From Chloroflexota bacterium (GTDB lineage Bacteria; Chloroflexota; Dehalococcoidia; UBA2985): 64,000 bases of DNA. The notes under the pieces were generated by a model, which saw nothing but the letters and a program-made list of their open reading frames with translations, made no database searches and was not told where the DNA came from. The first letter of the stretch is position 1; each line of letters starts with the position of its first letter. Below, in pieces: positions 51,495 to 59,991 of the stretch. The translations under genes were made by a program, and so were the position numbers. The stretch is taken from NCBI GenBank assembly GCA_016210515.1, contig JACQTZ010000009.1:22174-86173 (forward strand), written 5' to 3'.

Positions 51495-52820
51495 CTAGTC
51501 TGGGCTGGCGCTCCACACTGTAAAGTTGCCGCCCGATGTTGTGGGGCCACCGGAGACACCAATCTCTGCCTTTTTGCTTATCTGCCGTTGGCCCGCGCGT
51601 CCCTGGATTTGCTGAATGCAATCGGTGTGCATCCAGAAGCGGGTGCGTCCGCCACCCTGGTTGCCGCCGCTGGGTGAGACGGGATTTGGCCCCTCGATGC
51701 TGATGTCCGTCTGGTAGAGGTCCAAGGCCTCCCCCCTCTTGATGCCGGCGTATCGGAGGCCCTCAATGTGGAACTGGTGGAACAAGGTATAGCCGTCGTA
51801 CATGTTTTCAAAGGACAAGTCACTGGCCGTGATCCCAGCGCCCTCGTACAGCTTCCGACCGGTGCTGTCAGTGCCCTGTTCACACTCATCCAGGGTCTGG
51901 AGAACACTGCGCTCTTTGCTCCTGTCCGAAGCATGATTAAGGATGTAGACGGGTCTCTGCTTCATGTCCCTGGCCCGTTCAGGGGTGGTGAAGAGGTAGG
52001 CCGCAGCAGTCTGGATCGGCAAGTCGCAATCGTAGAGGTTCGCGGGCTTGGCTACCCATCGCGCCGCCAGGTAGTCCTCCACCGTCAGAACTTCTGGTCG
52101 GTGCTGGTAGAAGAACCCCTCAGGAAACATAAGGCCGTTCCTTTTCTCGTTCACCACAAAGGGGGCCATCATGTCGTGGTTCTTGCCGTACCTCCGGCAG
52201 TACTGGTCGAAGAGGTAGGCATATTGTATAGCTGCGGCGCCCCAGCCCCAGGGCTTGGTCCACTGCAAGTCCCCAGGGGCAGTATCCGAAACGTTCGTCT
52301 CTCTTCCGTGGCCGTAGCGGCCTGACAGGTTATTCCAACCCTTGAGCACCAGGCAAGTGTGGGTGAGACCAGAACCCACGGCCTGGGCAGCAACGACGAT
52401 GGCCTGGGACATGCATCCTCCCGCGTGCATGGTAAACTTCACGTTCTTCAGCTCAGGCATGTTCTTGAGAATCCAGTCCGCGCTCATGGAGCTGATGCCG
52501 TCGTCTGGGTTGTTGGTGAGCTGGTATGTCCTGGCAAAATCCTCGGGAATGGGGCGGGTAAACGACCATAAATCTCCAGTAGTAGCCGCTGGAGGAAGAA
52601 CAAGACCGTCGACCTGGTCAGGTGAAACCCCGGCGTCCTGCATGGCATTGCGGAGCGCTATGATGCTCCAGGCGCCCAAGCTGGTCCCGACCTGCTCGTC
52701 CCAGCGTCGAGCGGTGGGGGAGTGCCCTATGCCGACGGCCACCACCTTTCCCCTGTGCTCCCATATCCCCAACCCCTCCCTGGTTCGATACATTGAAGCT
52801 GGTGCATTTGGAGTTGGCAT
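51495..52820 (-). CDS. Thiolase-like protein A (lipid-transfer/aldolase type)
   Basis: About 441 residues, thiolase fold. The nucleophile region is HAGGCMSQAIVVAAQAVGSGL. The usual C-terminal GHP histidine motif is replaced: SPSGGNQGGG is followed by RTRFWMHTDCIQQIQG, and the last motif lacks the second Cys (VSGGPTTSGGN). So it is not a normal acetyl-CoA acetyltransferase. Paired with a DUF35 gene and similar to its neighbour at 53.5 kb. Such pairs act as retro-aldolases on side chains (Ltp2-ChsH2) or in HMG-CoA pathways. The second of two ATGs is chosen to match the paralogue. Confidence 0.85.
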   Translation of the reverse strand: MPTPNAPASMYRTREGLGIWEHRGKVVAVGIGHSPTARRWDEQVGTSLGAWSIIALRNAMQDAGVSPDQVDGLVLPPAATTGDLWSFTRPIPEDFARTYQLTNNPDDGISSMSADWILKNMPELKNVKFTMHAGGCMSQAIVVAAQAVGSGLTHTCLVLKGWNNLSGRYGHGRETNVSDTAPGDLQWTKPWGWGAAAIQYAYLFDQYCRRYGKNHDMMAPFVVNEKRNGLMFPEGFFYQHRPEVLTVEDYLAARWVAKPANLYDCDLPIQTAAAYLFTTPERARDMKQRPVYILNHASDRSKERSVLQTLDECEQGTDSTGRKLYEGAGITASDLSFENMYDGYTLFHQFHIEGLRYAGIKRGEALDLYQTDISIEGPNPVSPSGGNQGGGRTRFWMHTDCIQQIQGRAGQRQISKKAEIGVSGGPTTSGGNFTVWSASPD

Positions 52821-52870
52821 CATTCACCTCTTTCTGTATATTTCCATTGCATCTGCAAGGGCAGGTGGGT

Positions 52871-53329
52871 CTAGCGCCTACCCCGACGAGCGGCTGGCCT
52901 AGTGCCTACGACCCGCCACTCGGGGACCTTTTGGCCGGTCTGCGTCTCCTGGAACTCCACCTGGACAGCAGCCCCCACGGGGACCTCATCCACCGGCGTT
53001 CCAGGAAGATTGGAGAAAAACCTGACATCCGGGTCTTCTTCAATCTCTATTGTCGCGACGTTATAAGGCTGTTCAGGGATCCATGACGCGAGACGGGAGT
53101 CATATATGACAATATAGCCCTCTACCCTGCCTCGCCCGCTCACCTCATACCACTCCAGGTGCTGGTCTGAGCCGCAATATATGCACGCCTTTTCCGGCGG
53201 ATACTGCATCACGTTGAGGCCGCGTCTTTCGCTACAGGCCATGCACCTTTGTACTATCAGCCGCCCCTCGTTACAGGCGTCCCAAAAGGGCCTGCTCAAC
53301 TCATCGGGTACCGGGGAAGGTCTTGCCAT
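52871..53329 (-). CDS. DUF35 OB-fold/zinc-ribbon protein A
   Basis: 152 residues. The N-terminal helix FWDACNEGRLIVQRC leads into a rubredoxin-like zinc ribbon (CMAC ... CIYCGS), then an OB-fold: SGRGRVEGYIVIYD, VATIEIEEDPDVRFFSNLPGTPVDEVPVGAAVQVEF. ATG behind GGAGGTGAT. Directly upstream of thiolase-like A, as usual for DUF35 partners. Confidence 0.92.
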   Translation of the reverse strand: MARPSPVPDELSRPFWDACNEGRLIVQRCMACSERRGLNVMQYPPEKACIYCGSDQHLEWYEVSGRGRVEGYIVIYDSRLASWIPEQPYNVATIEIEEDPDVRFFSNLPGTPVDEVPVGAAVQVEFQETQTGQKVPEWRVVGTRPAARRGRR

Positions 53330-53501
53330 CTATCACCTCCGCGTAAATTATGCGCCAAAGCCTTGGCGCCACCGACGTCGTAATCGAAGAGGATGGCCCA
53401 AGAGGATCCACCTCTAAACTAACCATCTCACCGCTTGTAGGCCTACTCCTATCGGTTAGCAGGCCCACAAAGCACTAGTTACCTGCCCAAGCCGCAGAAC
53501 C

Positions 53502-54824
53502 CTAGTCTGGGCTGGCGCTCCACACCAGAAAGTTGCCCCCACTCGGCATGGGGCCACCGGAGACGCCAATCTCCGCCTTTTTGCTTATCTGCCTGGCTCC
53601 TGCCCGTCCCTGTAGCTGCTGAATGCAGTCGGTGTGCATCCAGAAGCGGGAGCGCCCGCTGCCGACGTTGCCGCCGCTAGGCGAGGCAGGGTTCGGCCCC
53701 TCGATGCTGATATCCGTCTGGTAGAAGTCCAAGCCTTCCCCCCTCTGCACGCCGGCGTAGCGCAAGCCCTCCATGTGAAACTGGTGGAAGAGGGTAAAGC
53801 CATCGTACATGTTTTCAAAGGAGAGGTCGCTGGGGGTAATCCCAGCGCCTTCGTACAGCTTGCGTCCCGTGCTGTCGGTGGCCGCTTCGACCTCCTCCAG
53901 GGTTGGAACGACGCTCCTGCTCCTGGACCTGTCGGACGCAGGAGTGAGGATGTAGACAGGCTTCTGCTTCATGTCTTTGGCACGCTCGGCGGTGGTGAAG
54001 AGGTAGGCACAGCAAGCCATGATGGGCAGGTCGTTATCGTAGAGGTTCGCAGGCTTGGCAATCCAGCGCGCGGACAGGTAGTCCTCCACGGTTATCGGCT
54101 CAGGCCGGTGCTGGTAAAAGAACCCTTCAGGGAACATGAGGCCATTCCTTCTCTCGTTCACCACAAAGGGAGCCATCATGTCATGGTTCTTGCCGTACTT
54201 CCGGCAGTACTGTTCGAACTGCATGGCCGTTGTGTAACACGCCACGGTGCCCCAGAGGGTAGCCCACTTGGCAGGTCCGCCGATGGTGTCCTCAGCAGCG
54301 GCCCCTTGCCCCACGTAGTATCGGCCCTCCAGGTTGTGCCAGCCCTTCAGCACCAGGCAGGTTTTGGTAAGGCCCTCACCCACGGCCTGGGCAGCAACGA
54401 CCAGGGCATTGGACATACATCCCGGGCCATACATGGTGAACTTGATGTTGGTCAGCTCTGGCATGTTTTTGAGGAGCCACTCCGTGCTCAACCTGGCAAT
54501 ACCGTCGATGGGGTTGTCGGTAGGTTGGAAGGCTCTGGCGAAGCTTTCCGGGATGGGTCTGCCCGCCGGCCATGGCGCTCCAGTGGCAGTCGAAGAGTCA
54601 AAGACCAGTCCGTCCACCTGGTCTGGCGAAACCCCAGCGTCCGCGATGGCCTTCCTGAGCGCGTCGATGGCCCAAGCACCCACACTGGTCTCCGGGGTTC
54701 CGTCCCAGCGGCGGGCGGTAGGAGAGTGCCCGATACCGACGGCAGCCACCTTTCCTCTGTGCTCCCATACCCCCAACCCCTCCCTGGTACGGTACATGGA
54801 CGCTGGTGCATTCTGAGTTGGCAT
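53502..54824 (-). CDS. Thiolase-like protein B (paralogue of A)
   Basis: 440 residues, aligned with protein A over its full length, including MYRTREGLG-x-WEHRGKV-AVGIGHSPTARRWD at the N-terminus. GPGCMSNALVVAAQAVGEGL is the nucleophile region; the C-terminus is SPSGGNVGSGRSRFWMHTDCIQQLQGRAG, again with no GHP motif. ATG after AAAGGGGTGA. The tight similarity and identical pairing point to a tandem duplication. Confidence 0.85.
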   Translation of the reverse strand: MPTQNAPASMYRTREGLGVWEHRGKVAAVGIGHSPTARRWDGTPETSVGAWAIDALRKAIADAGVSPDQVDGLVFDSSTATGAPWPAGRPIPESFARAFQPTDNPIDGIARLSTEWLLKNMPELTNIKFTMYGPGCMSNALVVAAQAVGEGLTKTCLVLKGWHNLEGRYYVGQGAAAEDTIGGPAKWATLWGTVACYTTAMQFEQYCRKYGKNHDMMAPFVVNERRNGLMFPEGFFYQHRPEPITVEDYLSARWIAKPANLYDNDLPIMACCAYLFTTAERAKDMKQKPVYILTPASDRSRSRSVVPTLEEVEAATDSTGRKLYEGAGITPSDLSFENMYDGFTLFHQFHMEGLRYAGVQRGEGLDFYQTDISIEGPNPASPSGGNVGSGRSRFWMHTDCIQQLQGRAGARQISKKAEIGVSGGPMPSGGNFLVWSASPD

Positions 54825-54867
54825 TGTTCACCCCTTTCTGTAAATACGTTTGGCTAACCGACTGTCT

Positions 54868-55317
54868 CTACCGCCCCCTCCTCCGACTCCGAGGCTTGCT
54901 TGAAGATTCCACCACACGCCACTCCGGGACTTTCTGGCCCGTGGCCGTAGTTGTCTCGAACTCCACCTGTACGCTGGCTCCCACAGGGACCTGGTCAACC
55001 GGAATCCCCGGAAGGTGGGATAGCATGTTGATGCCTGGGTCCTCATCCAATGCTATCACCGCGATGTTGAAGGGCTGATCAGTGGTGAGCAGCGTGACGG
55101 GGCAATCGTACATTACCCCGTAGCCGTATATCTTGCCACGGCCACTCAACTGCTTCCACTCCAGGTTGTTCGCGGAGCCGCACTGCAAGCACGTTGGCTG
55201 CGGTGGGTGCTGTAGCCTGTTGCAGGCTTTGCAGTTCTGGACTACCAGCCGTCCTTCGTTGCAGGCATCCCAAAAGGGTTTATCCAGCTCATCGGGTATC
55301 GGCGACTGTTTGGGCAA
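54868..55317 (-). CDS. DUF35 OB-fold/zinc-ribbon protein B (paralogue of A)
   Basis: 149 residues. Same plan as protein A: FWDACNEGRLVVQNC, zinc ribbon CKACNRLQHPPQPTCLQCGS, then OB-fold with LPGIPVDQVPVGASVQVEFETTTATGQKVPEWRVV. TTG start with GGAGGTGA. Forms the second DUF35/thiolase pair. Confidence 0.92.
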   Translation of the reverse strand: MPKQSPIPDELDKPFWDACNEGRLVVQNCKACNRLQHPPQPTCLQCGSANNLEWKQLSGRGKIYGYGVMYDCPVTLLTTDQPFNIAVIALDEDPGINMLSHLPGIPVDQVPVGASVQVEFETTTATGQKVPEWRVVESSSKPRSRRRGR

Positions 55318-55510
55318 CTCTCACCTCCGCGCAGATTTGGAGGTCGTGGGCATCATAAGCCGCAGCCTTCACGTTGTCAATTGTGGGTACTCGCCCAGGT
55401 GAGGGGACACCATCCCGGTTATGGCTTCTGGATATTTGGAGAGTTCTGCTATAGACTCTTAGGAGGTCAGACCTTGGGTAGGCGTTAAGGCCTGCCGTGC
55501 GGAGGTGAAA

Positions 55511-55738
55511 ATGGGACCTGTTCCGATTGTTTACACCATCCAGGGATGCTCTGCCTGCATAAAGCTGCTGGAGAAGTGGAACGCTGAAGGGATCGCTTAC
55601 CAGGAGCTGCGAGCAGACCTGGACCAGGACGTGATGGAGGAGGCCCGGTCTTACGGTAACGTGGTTCCCATCGTTGTGTACCCGGACGGCAGGGTTGAAG
55701 AAGGATTTGAAGGTGGTATCGGCTGCTATATTGGATAG
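55511..55738 (+). CDS. Glutaredoxin-like small protein
   Basis: 75 residues from the ATG at 55511; a GTG two codons upstream is also open. IVYTIQGCSACIKLLEKWNAEGIAYQEL holds a CxxC redox site; the VVPIVVYPDGRVEEGFEGGIG end gives the cis-Pro strand. Probably a redox carrier, first of a small group with a thioredoxin-like protein and bacterioferritin. Confidence 0.85.
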   Translation: MGPVPIVYTIQGCSACIKLLEKWNAEGIAYQELRADLDQDVMEEARSYGNVVPIVVYPDGRVEEGFEGGIGCYIG

Positions 55739-55793
55739 CAGTTTCCTGCACAGGTAAAGGACTGATTTCGGTGGTTTAGAAACGGAGGTTCAT

Positions 55794-56390
55794 GTGAATG
55801 TGAATAAGAAGGTCAGCGTGGTTACGCCCGACAGGTTCAAGCAAGGGTTGAGCTATAAAGAGTTCCTGGACCAGGTCAAGGTGAATAAAGACCGCTTTGA
55901 GCAGTACTACCAGACGGCGAAGGATGCTCTCACACCTCAAGATGTACGGTTCTTCAAAGAAGCACGTGACAAAGGCGCGGTCCGGATTCTCGTGCTTGGT
56001 GAGGACTGGTGCCCAGATGTCTACCGGGGTATGCCAGTCATTGCAAGGATTGCCGAGGCGTCGGGGATGGAGCTGCGCGTGTTTCCTCGCGACGCAAACC
56101 TGGACATTATGAACGAGTTCCTGAACCAGGGACAGTTCCAGTCCATCCCAACGGTGGTTTTCTATACCTCCAACCAGGAGTACCTGTGTCACTGGATTGA
56201 GCGGCCGAAACAGGCCCACGATGAGATGGCACAGATCAACGAAGGGATTCAGCAGGAGATGGCAGGGAAGGACGAAAACGAGATTCGTCAGGCCCGCCGG
56301 GACCGCACCAACGCACGCTTCCCGGCGTGGCAAAGTGCCACTGTCAAAGAGATTCGGGACATGCTGTCGGCTAAAGTCCGTACCCAGTAA
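55794..56390 (+). CDS. Thioredoxin-family protein lacking the second active-site Cys
   Basis: 198 residues. The thioredoxin core lies at about 55-135: GAVRILVLGEDWCPDVYRGMPVIARIAEASGMELRVFPRD and IPTVVFYTSNQEY with its cis-Pro. The usual WCxxC reads WCPDV, so only one cysteine remains. N-terminal helices and a charged C-terminal tail flank the core. Starts at GTG with GGAGG. May act as a monothiol protein or bind partners. Confidence 0.8.
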   Translation: MNVNKKVSVVTPDRFKQGLSYKEFLDQVKVNKDRFEQYYQTAKDALTPQDVRFFKEARDKGAVRILVLGEDWCPDVYRGMPVIARIAEASGMELRVFPRDANLDIMNEFLNQGQFQSIPTVVFYTSNQEYLCHWIERPKQAHDEMAQINEGIQQEMAGKDENEIRQARRDRTNARFPAWQSATVKEIRDMLSAKVRTQ

Positions 56391-56411
56391 ACAGGCACAA
56401 GGCCGCAGAGG

Positions 56412-56436
56412 GAGGTCTTTCTGCAAGGAAGACCTC
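56412..56436. other. Hairpin before the bacterioferritin gene
   Basis: GAGGTCTT at 56412-56419 pairs with AAGACCTC at 56429-56436. No T-run, so not an obvious terminator. Confidence 0.4.
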
Positions 56437-56573
56437 GCCAGGGATGACCGTCTCTTGTGCCGTCCACGATGGCGCGATGGCAGAGGAGGCGCGCCGACAA
56501 ACGCGGCCGACGTGCCGTGGCATCAGGCTGAACTTGAGGTTAAGAAGCGATTTCGCAGAAGGAGGGAATAAAG

Positions 56574-57041
56574 GTGAAAGGCAACGAGAGGGTTCTTGAA
56601 GCGTTGAATGCCCGCCTGGCCGATGAGCTGACCGCCATTAACCAGTACATTGTGCACTCCGAAATGTGCGCTAACTGGGGATACGGGCATCTCCACGATG
56701 CCATTGAGAAGCGGGCCATCCAGGAGATGCAACACGCTGAGAAGCTGATTGCACGTATCCTGTTTCTGGATGGAAGGCCAATGGTCAGCAAACTCAACGC
56801 CATCAGCATAGGGCCAGACGTTGAGAGACAGCTCCAGAACGACCGGGTCGCTGAGGAAGGCGCTATCAAGACGTACAATGACAATATTCGCCTCGCCGCA
56901 GAAATCGGGGACAATGGGACTCGAGAGTTGCTTGAGTCGATTCTTGTGGATGAGGAAGCGCACATTGACTGGATAGAGGCCCAGCTCAGCCAGATTGAGC
57001 AAATGGGCATTCAAAACTACCTGGTAGAGCAGCTTGGCTAA
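56574..57041 (+). CDS. bfr: Bacterioferritin
   Basis: Haem-containing iron store/ferroxidase. 155 residues of the four-helix bundle. Diiron ligands E18, E51, H54, E94, E127, H130 are all present, and M52 is the haem ligand. GTG behind AGGAGGGAATAAAG. Neighbouring redox proteins suggest oxidative-stress or iron control. Confidence 0.96.
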   Translation: MKGNERVLEALNARLADELTAINQYIVHSEMCANWGYGHLHDAIEKRAIQEMQHAEKLIARILFLDGRPMVSKLNAISIGPDVERQLQNDRVAEEGAIKTYNDNIRLAAEIGDNGTRELLESILVDEEAHIDWIEAQLSQIEQMGIQNYLVEQLG

Positions 57042-57091
57042 GCTCCACCCCAAAAGACCGCGCACCTGCTGATAAGAAAGAGTAGTGGCTA

Positions 57092-57250
57092 GTGGTAAGA
57101 CCCAACTGGTATGCTGCACATCCTCCAGCCTGCACTTGTGTCATCTGTGAAGAGAAACGGCTCATAAGCCGACAACACGGCAAAGTTGGACGGAACGAAA
57201 AGTGCCCGTGCGGAAGCGGCAAGAAGTACAAGAGGTGCCACGGCCAATGA
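57092..57250 (+). CDS. Small SEC-C motif protein
   Basis: A 52-residue frame from a GTG at 57092: N-terminal [19 protein letters not shown] with two cysteine pairs, then [20 protein letters not shown], a complete SEC-C zinc motif, and a TGA at 57248-57250. SEC-C motifs occur at the end of SecA and in many small proteins. Weak AAAGAG upstream. I trust the reading because both halves look conserved. Confidence 0.6.
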   Translation: MVRPNWYAAHPPACTCVICEEKRLISRQHGKVGRNEKCPCGSGKKYKRCHGQ

Positions 57251-57450
57251 GCAAAGACCTCGAGCCCTTCCCTCGTGGATGGAGGAGAGCAGAGGGTAAC
57301 TGACTGCGGAGGGAACAGGTACCTACCTGCTAGAAAGGTTGTTGCAACAGAAGGAGCTTCTTGAGCCTGGTTTGTCCGTCGGCAACACTCAGCGCAGGCT
57401 CTAACCTTTTCCCATCGCGAGGTGTCTGAGGCCGCCGTGGTCCAGGTGAG

Positions 57451-57660
57451 TTGACCAGGGATGCGAATGAGGTTAGGATGTGTTCACTCAGTTTCCAACG
57501 TTCTGGGACACCAGTGTCTGATTTAGATACCCAGGGAGAGTCCATAGTCTGCGGGCAGTGTCGCAGGAGGTATCCGGTAAGGGAGGGTATCCCGATTATG
57601 CTCAAAGAGGAGCTGCGCCCAGGGTTTCTCAGCGGTACGGATTGGGCAGGAGCTAAGTGA
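57451..57660 (+). CDS. Partial Trm112-like zinc protein before the glycosyltransferase
   Basis: The C-terminal half resembles Trm112: SIVCGQCRRRYPVREGIPIMLKEE. The first CxxC expected in Trm112 is not seen upstream, so the gene is truncated or starts at an internal GTG (57514). Ends by overlapping the next gene (GTGA), a sign of use in that transcript. Confidence 0.5.
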   Translation: MTRDANEVRMCSLSFQRSGTPVSDLDTQGESIVCGQCRRRYPVREGIPIMLKEELRPGFLSGTDWAGAK

Positions 57661-58907
57661 ACATCTGGCTGGTAGACCCCTTCGACAGCTTGCCCGGGGA
57701 ATCCTCCCAGTATCGCAGGTACAGCTTTCTGGCTGAGATGCTCGCCAAAAAGGGACACAAGGTCACTTGGTGGTCATCCAACTTCTGCCATCCTACCAAG
57801 CGCTTCAGGACTCCCGGGCAGGCAACAATTGAAGTGAACGATAATCTACGGGTCGTCCTGCTGAAGACGCCTGGATACGGCAGGAATATCTCCCTTGGAC
57901 GATTCTGGAATCACTACGTATATGCTAGAGCGCTGAAAGCGGAGGGAACCAGATGCACAGAGGCTCCCGATGTTATATTTGCAAATAGCACTCCTCTTGA
58001 AGGGGCCAGCGCAGCTTTAGCCCTGGCAAAGAGGTTTGGTGCCAAATGCATAGTGGACGTTCAGGATGTCTGGCCGGAGGCTTTTGAGGTCGCCTTTCTT
58101 GCTTGGCTGAGACCCGCGGTGAGGATACTCCTCTCGCCCCTGAAGCGCTTAGCCGATGGAATATACGATAGGGCTGATGGTATAACAGGAGTTTCTCACA
58201 CCTATCTCCGAAGAGCACTTTCAGCGTCAAAGGATATGACCAAACCAGCCATGATGCTGCCTTTGGGGGTGGATATAGACCTTTATGGCGATTATCTAAG
58301 CAAACCACCGTCTGACATGCCCCACATTAAGCATGATAAGAGTGAATTCTGGGCAATCTATATCGGCACAATAGGCAAGTCCTATGACATAAAAACTATA
58401 TTGAGGGCTGCGTACAGGTTAAGCCATCAACATCCCAATATAAAATTGCTTATCGCAGGGGACGGACCAGATTTCGCCCGAATGCGAAATCACGCCCAAA
58501 AGAAGGGGTTAGCTAATGTTACCTTTACAGGATTACTAAGTTATCATCAGCTTACTCATCTGCTAACTCAGTGTGATGTAGGAATAAACGCCATTGTCGC
58601 TGCTTCCAGAACCTCTTTGCCCAATAAGCCCTTCCACTACATGGCCGCTGCCTTGCCCATAATCAACTCGGTCAAAGGAGAGCTTGAGGAGTTGATAAAG
58701 GATGAACAGGTTGGGCTTCAGTACGCGGCAGGGAGCGCAGAATCGCTGGCTGAAGCCATACTGACCTTGCATGATAATCCTCAAGGGCGTTTGCTCATGG
58801 GGCAAAGGGCAAGGAAGCTGGCCGAGGAGAGGTTTGATATGAACAAGGAGTACCCTAAATTGGTGGGATTCCTTGAGTCTTTCGCCTCGAAAGTCCCGTC
58901 ACGATGA
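57657..58907 (+). CDS. Group 1 (GT4) glycosyltransferase
   Basis: 416 residues, GT-B fold. N-terminal domain with FLAEMLAKKGHKVTWWSS, middle FGAKCIVDVQDVWPEAFEVAF, and C-terminal nucleotide-sugar-binding domain with AIYIGTIGKSYDIKTILRAAYRL, LLIAGDGPDFARMRNHAQ, and LPNKPFHYMAAALPIINSVKGELEELI. It transfers a sugar to a lipid or glycan; specificity unknown. GTG start overlaps the small upstream ORF. Confidence 0.9.
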   Translation: MNIWLVDPFDSLPGESSQYRRYSFLAEMLAKKGHKVTWWSSNFCHPTKRFRTPGQATIEVNDNLRVVLLKTPGYGRNISLGRFWNHYVYARALKAEGTRCTEAPDVIFANSTPLEGASAALALAKRFGAKCIVDVQDVWPEAFEVAFLAWLRPAVRILLSPLKRLADGIYDRADGITGVSHTYLRRALSASKDMTKPAMMLPLGVDIDLYGDYLSKPPSDMPHIKHDKSEFWAIYIGTIGKSYDIKTILRAAYRLSHQHPNIKLLIAGDGPDFARMRNHAQKKGLANVTFTGLLSYHQLTHLLTQCDVGINAIVAASRTSLPNKPFHYMAAALPIINSVKGELEELIKDEQVGLQYAAGSAESLAEAILTLHDNPQGRLLMGQRARKLAEERFDMNKEYPKLVGFLESFASKVPSR

Positions 58908-59119
58908 ACTACTAGAGAGCGCACGCCCAAGCCCTGACGCGCCGTAATAGGCACAGACTAGAACTTAGTTGCAGAAGTCAACGTACACACAGCCGAACCC
59001 TACCCCGCTCACCCTGAGCTTGTCGAAGGGCGAACCGCTCATGGTTCGACAAGCTCACCACGAGCGGTTGATGATACCGCCCTTTTCTGAAAATATGTAT
59101 AAAAGCCCAGGAGTAGTGT
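58908..59119. repeat. Dispersed repeat between glycosyltransferase and methyltransferase
   Basis: Carries an inverted pair: 'ctgagcttgtcgaagggcgaaccgctcatgg' and 'ttcgacaagctcaccacgagcggttgatga', as in the 29.9-30.1 kb gap. No gene seen. Confidence 0.7.
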
Positions 59120-59935
59120 ATGGATGACCGCAAAGAAGCAGAAAAACATTTCCATGATCATCTTCGCGAAGAGTTGCCCTTTCAGCGCTATACGAGGGAA
59201 GCAGAAGATGAGTTGTCTAGCGATCCGAGATGGTCTAACCTGAAGTTCTACTCCATCGAGAGAAAGAGCAGGGCTTACGTAGAGAAATGGATTCGAGCGC
59301 GGTGCGAAGGAAAGAAAATCCTCGACTACGGGTGCGGCAATGGTGAAGATGCTCTCTTCGCAGCGGAGAATGGCGCAACGGCGGTGGGTATCGACATCTC
59401 TGAGGTATCTATCGCGAATTGTCAACGCTCAGCTACCGAGAGGGGGCTGAGTACCAGAACCTCATTCCAGGTCATGGACGCGGAACATCTGGAGTTCGAA
59501 GATAACTCCTTTGACCTGGTGGTCGTGTACGGCGTCCTGCACCATCTGGATTTCGCGGCCGCGATGGGCGAGATATCCCGTGTCTTGAAACCCAATGGAC
59601 AGGCAATATGCACGGAGGCCCTGGCCCACAATCCGCTGATCCACGCGTATAGAAAGAGGACGCTTGAACTGCGCACGCCCTGGGAAGTGGACCACATCAT
59701 GCGGCGGAAGAACATACAGATGGCCTCGCGCTGGTTTGAAGGGGTCAATACCAGGTTCTACCATCTGGCCACCATTGCGGCTGTGCCCTTCAGGCGTGTG
59801 CCTGGCTTCTCTCTGCTTCTAAGCGCGCTGGAGGGAACAGATGCGTTATTGCTCCGTCTGCCCTGGCTGCGCTGGCAGGCATGGCAAGTGGTGTTCGAGC
59901 TTTCGAAGCCACGAAAAACACCAACCATGAGCTGA
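59120..59935 (+). CDS. SAM-dependent methyltransferase (class I)
   Basis: 271 residues. Motif I KKILDYGCGNGEDALFAAENGATAVGIDIS, acidic VMDAEHLEFEDNSFDLVVVYGVLHHLDFAAAMGEISRVLKPNGQAICTEAL. C-terminal region resembles methyltransferases of glycan clusters. Probably part of the surface glycan gene group here. Confidence 0.88.
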   Translation: MDDRKEAEKHFHDHLREELPFQRYTREAEDELSSDPRWSNLKFYSIERKSRAYVEKWIRARCEGKKILDYGCGNGEDALFAAENGATAVGIDISEVSIANCQRSATERGLSTRTSFQVMDAEHLEFEDNSFDLVVVYGVLHHLDFAAAMGEISRVLKPNGQAICTEALAHNPLIHAYRKRTLELRTPWEVDHIMRRKNIQMASRWFEGVNTRFYHLATIAAVPFRRVPGFSLLLSALEGTDALLLRLPWLRWQAWQVVFELSKPRKTPTMS

Positions 59936-59991
59936 AGGTGGCGGCGCATCACCGCGACCTCACGCCCAGATGTAGGTCTGGGCTGATCCCA

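Noticed and set aside
53634..54857. 407-codon plus-strand frame opposite thiolase-like B
   Set aside because: No recognisable domain; matches the complement of a well-supported gene.
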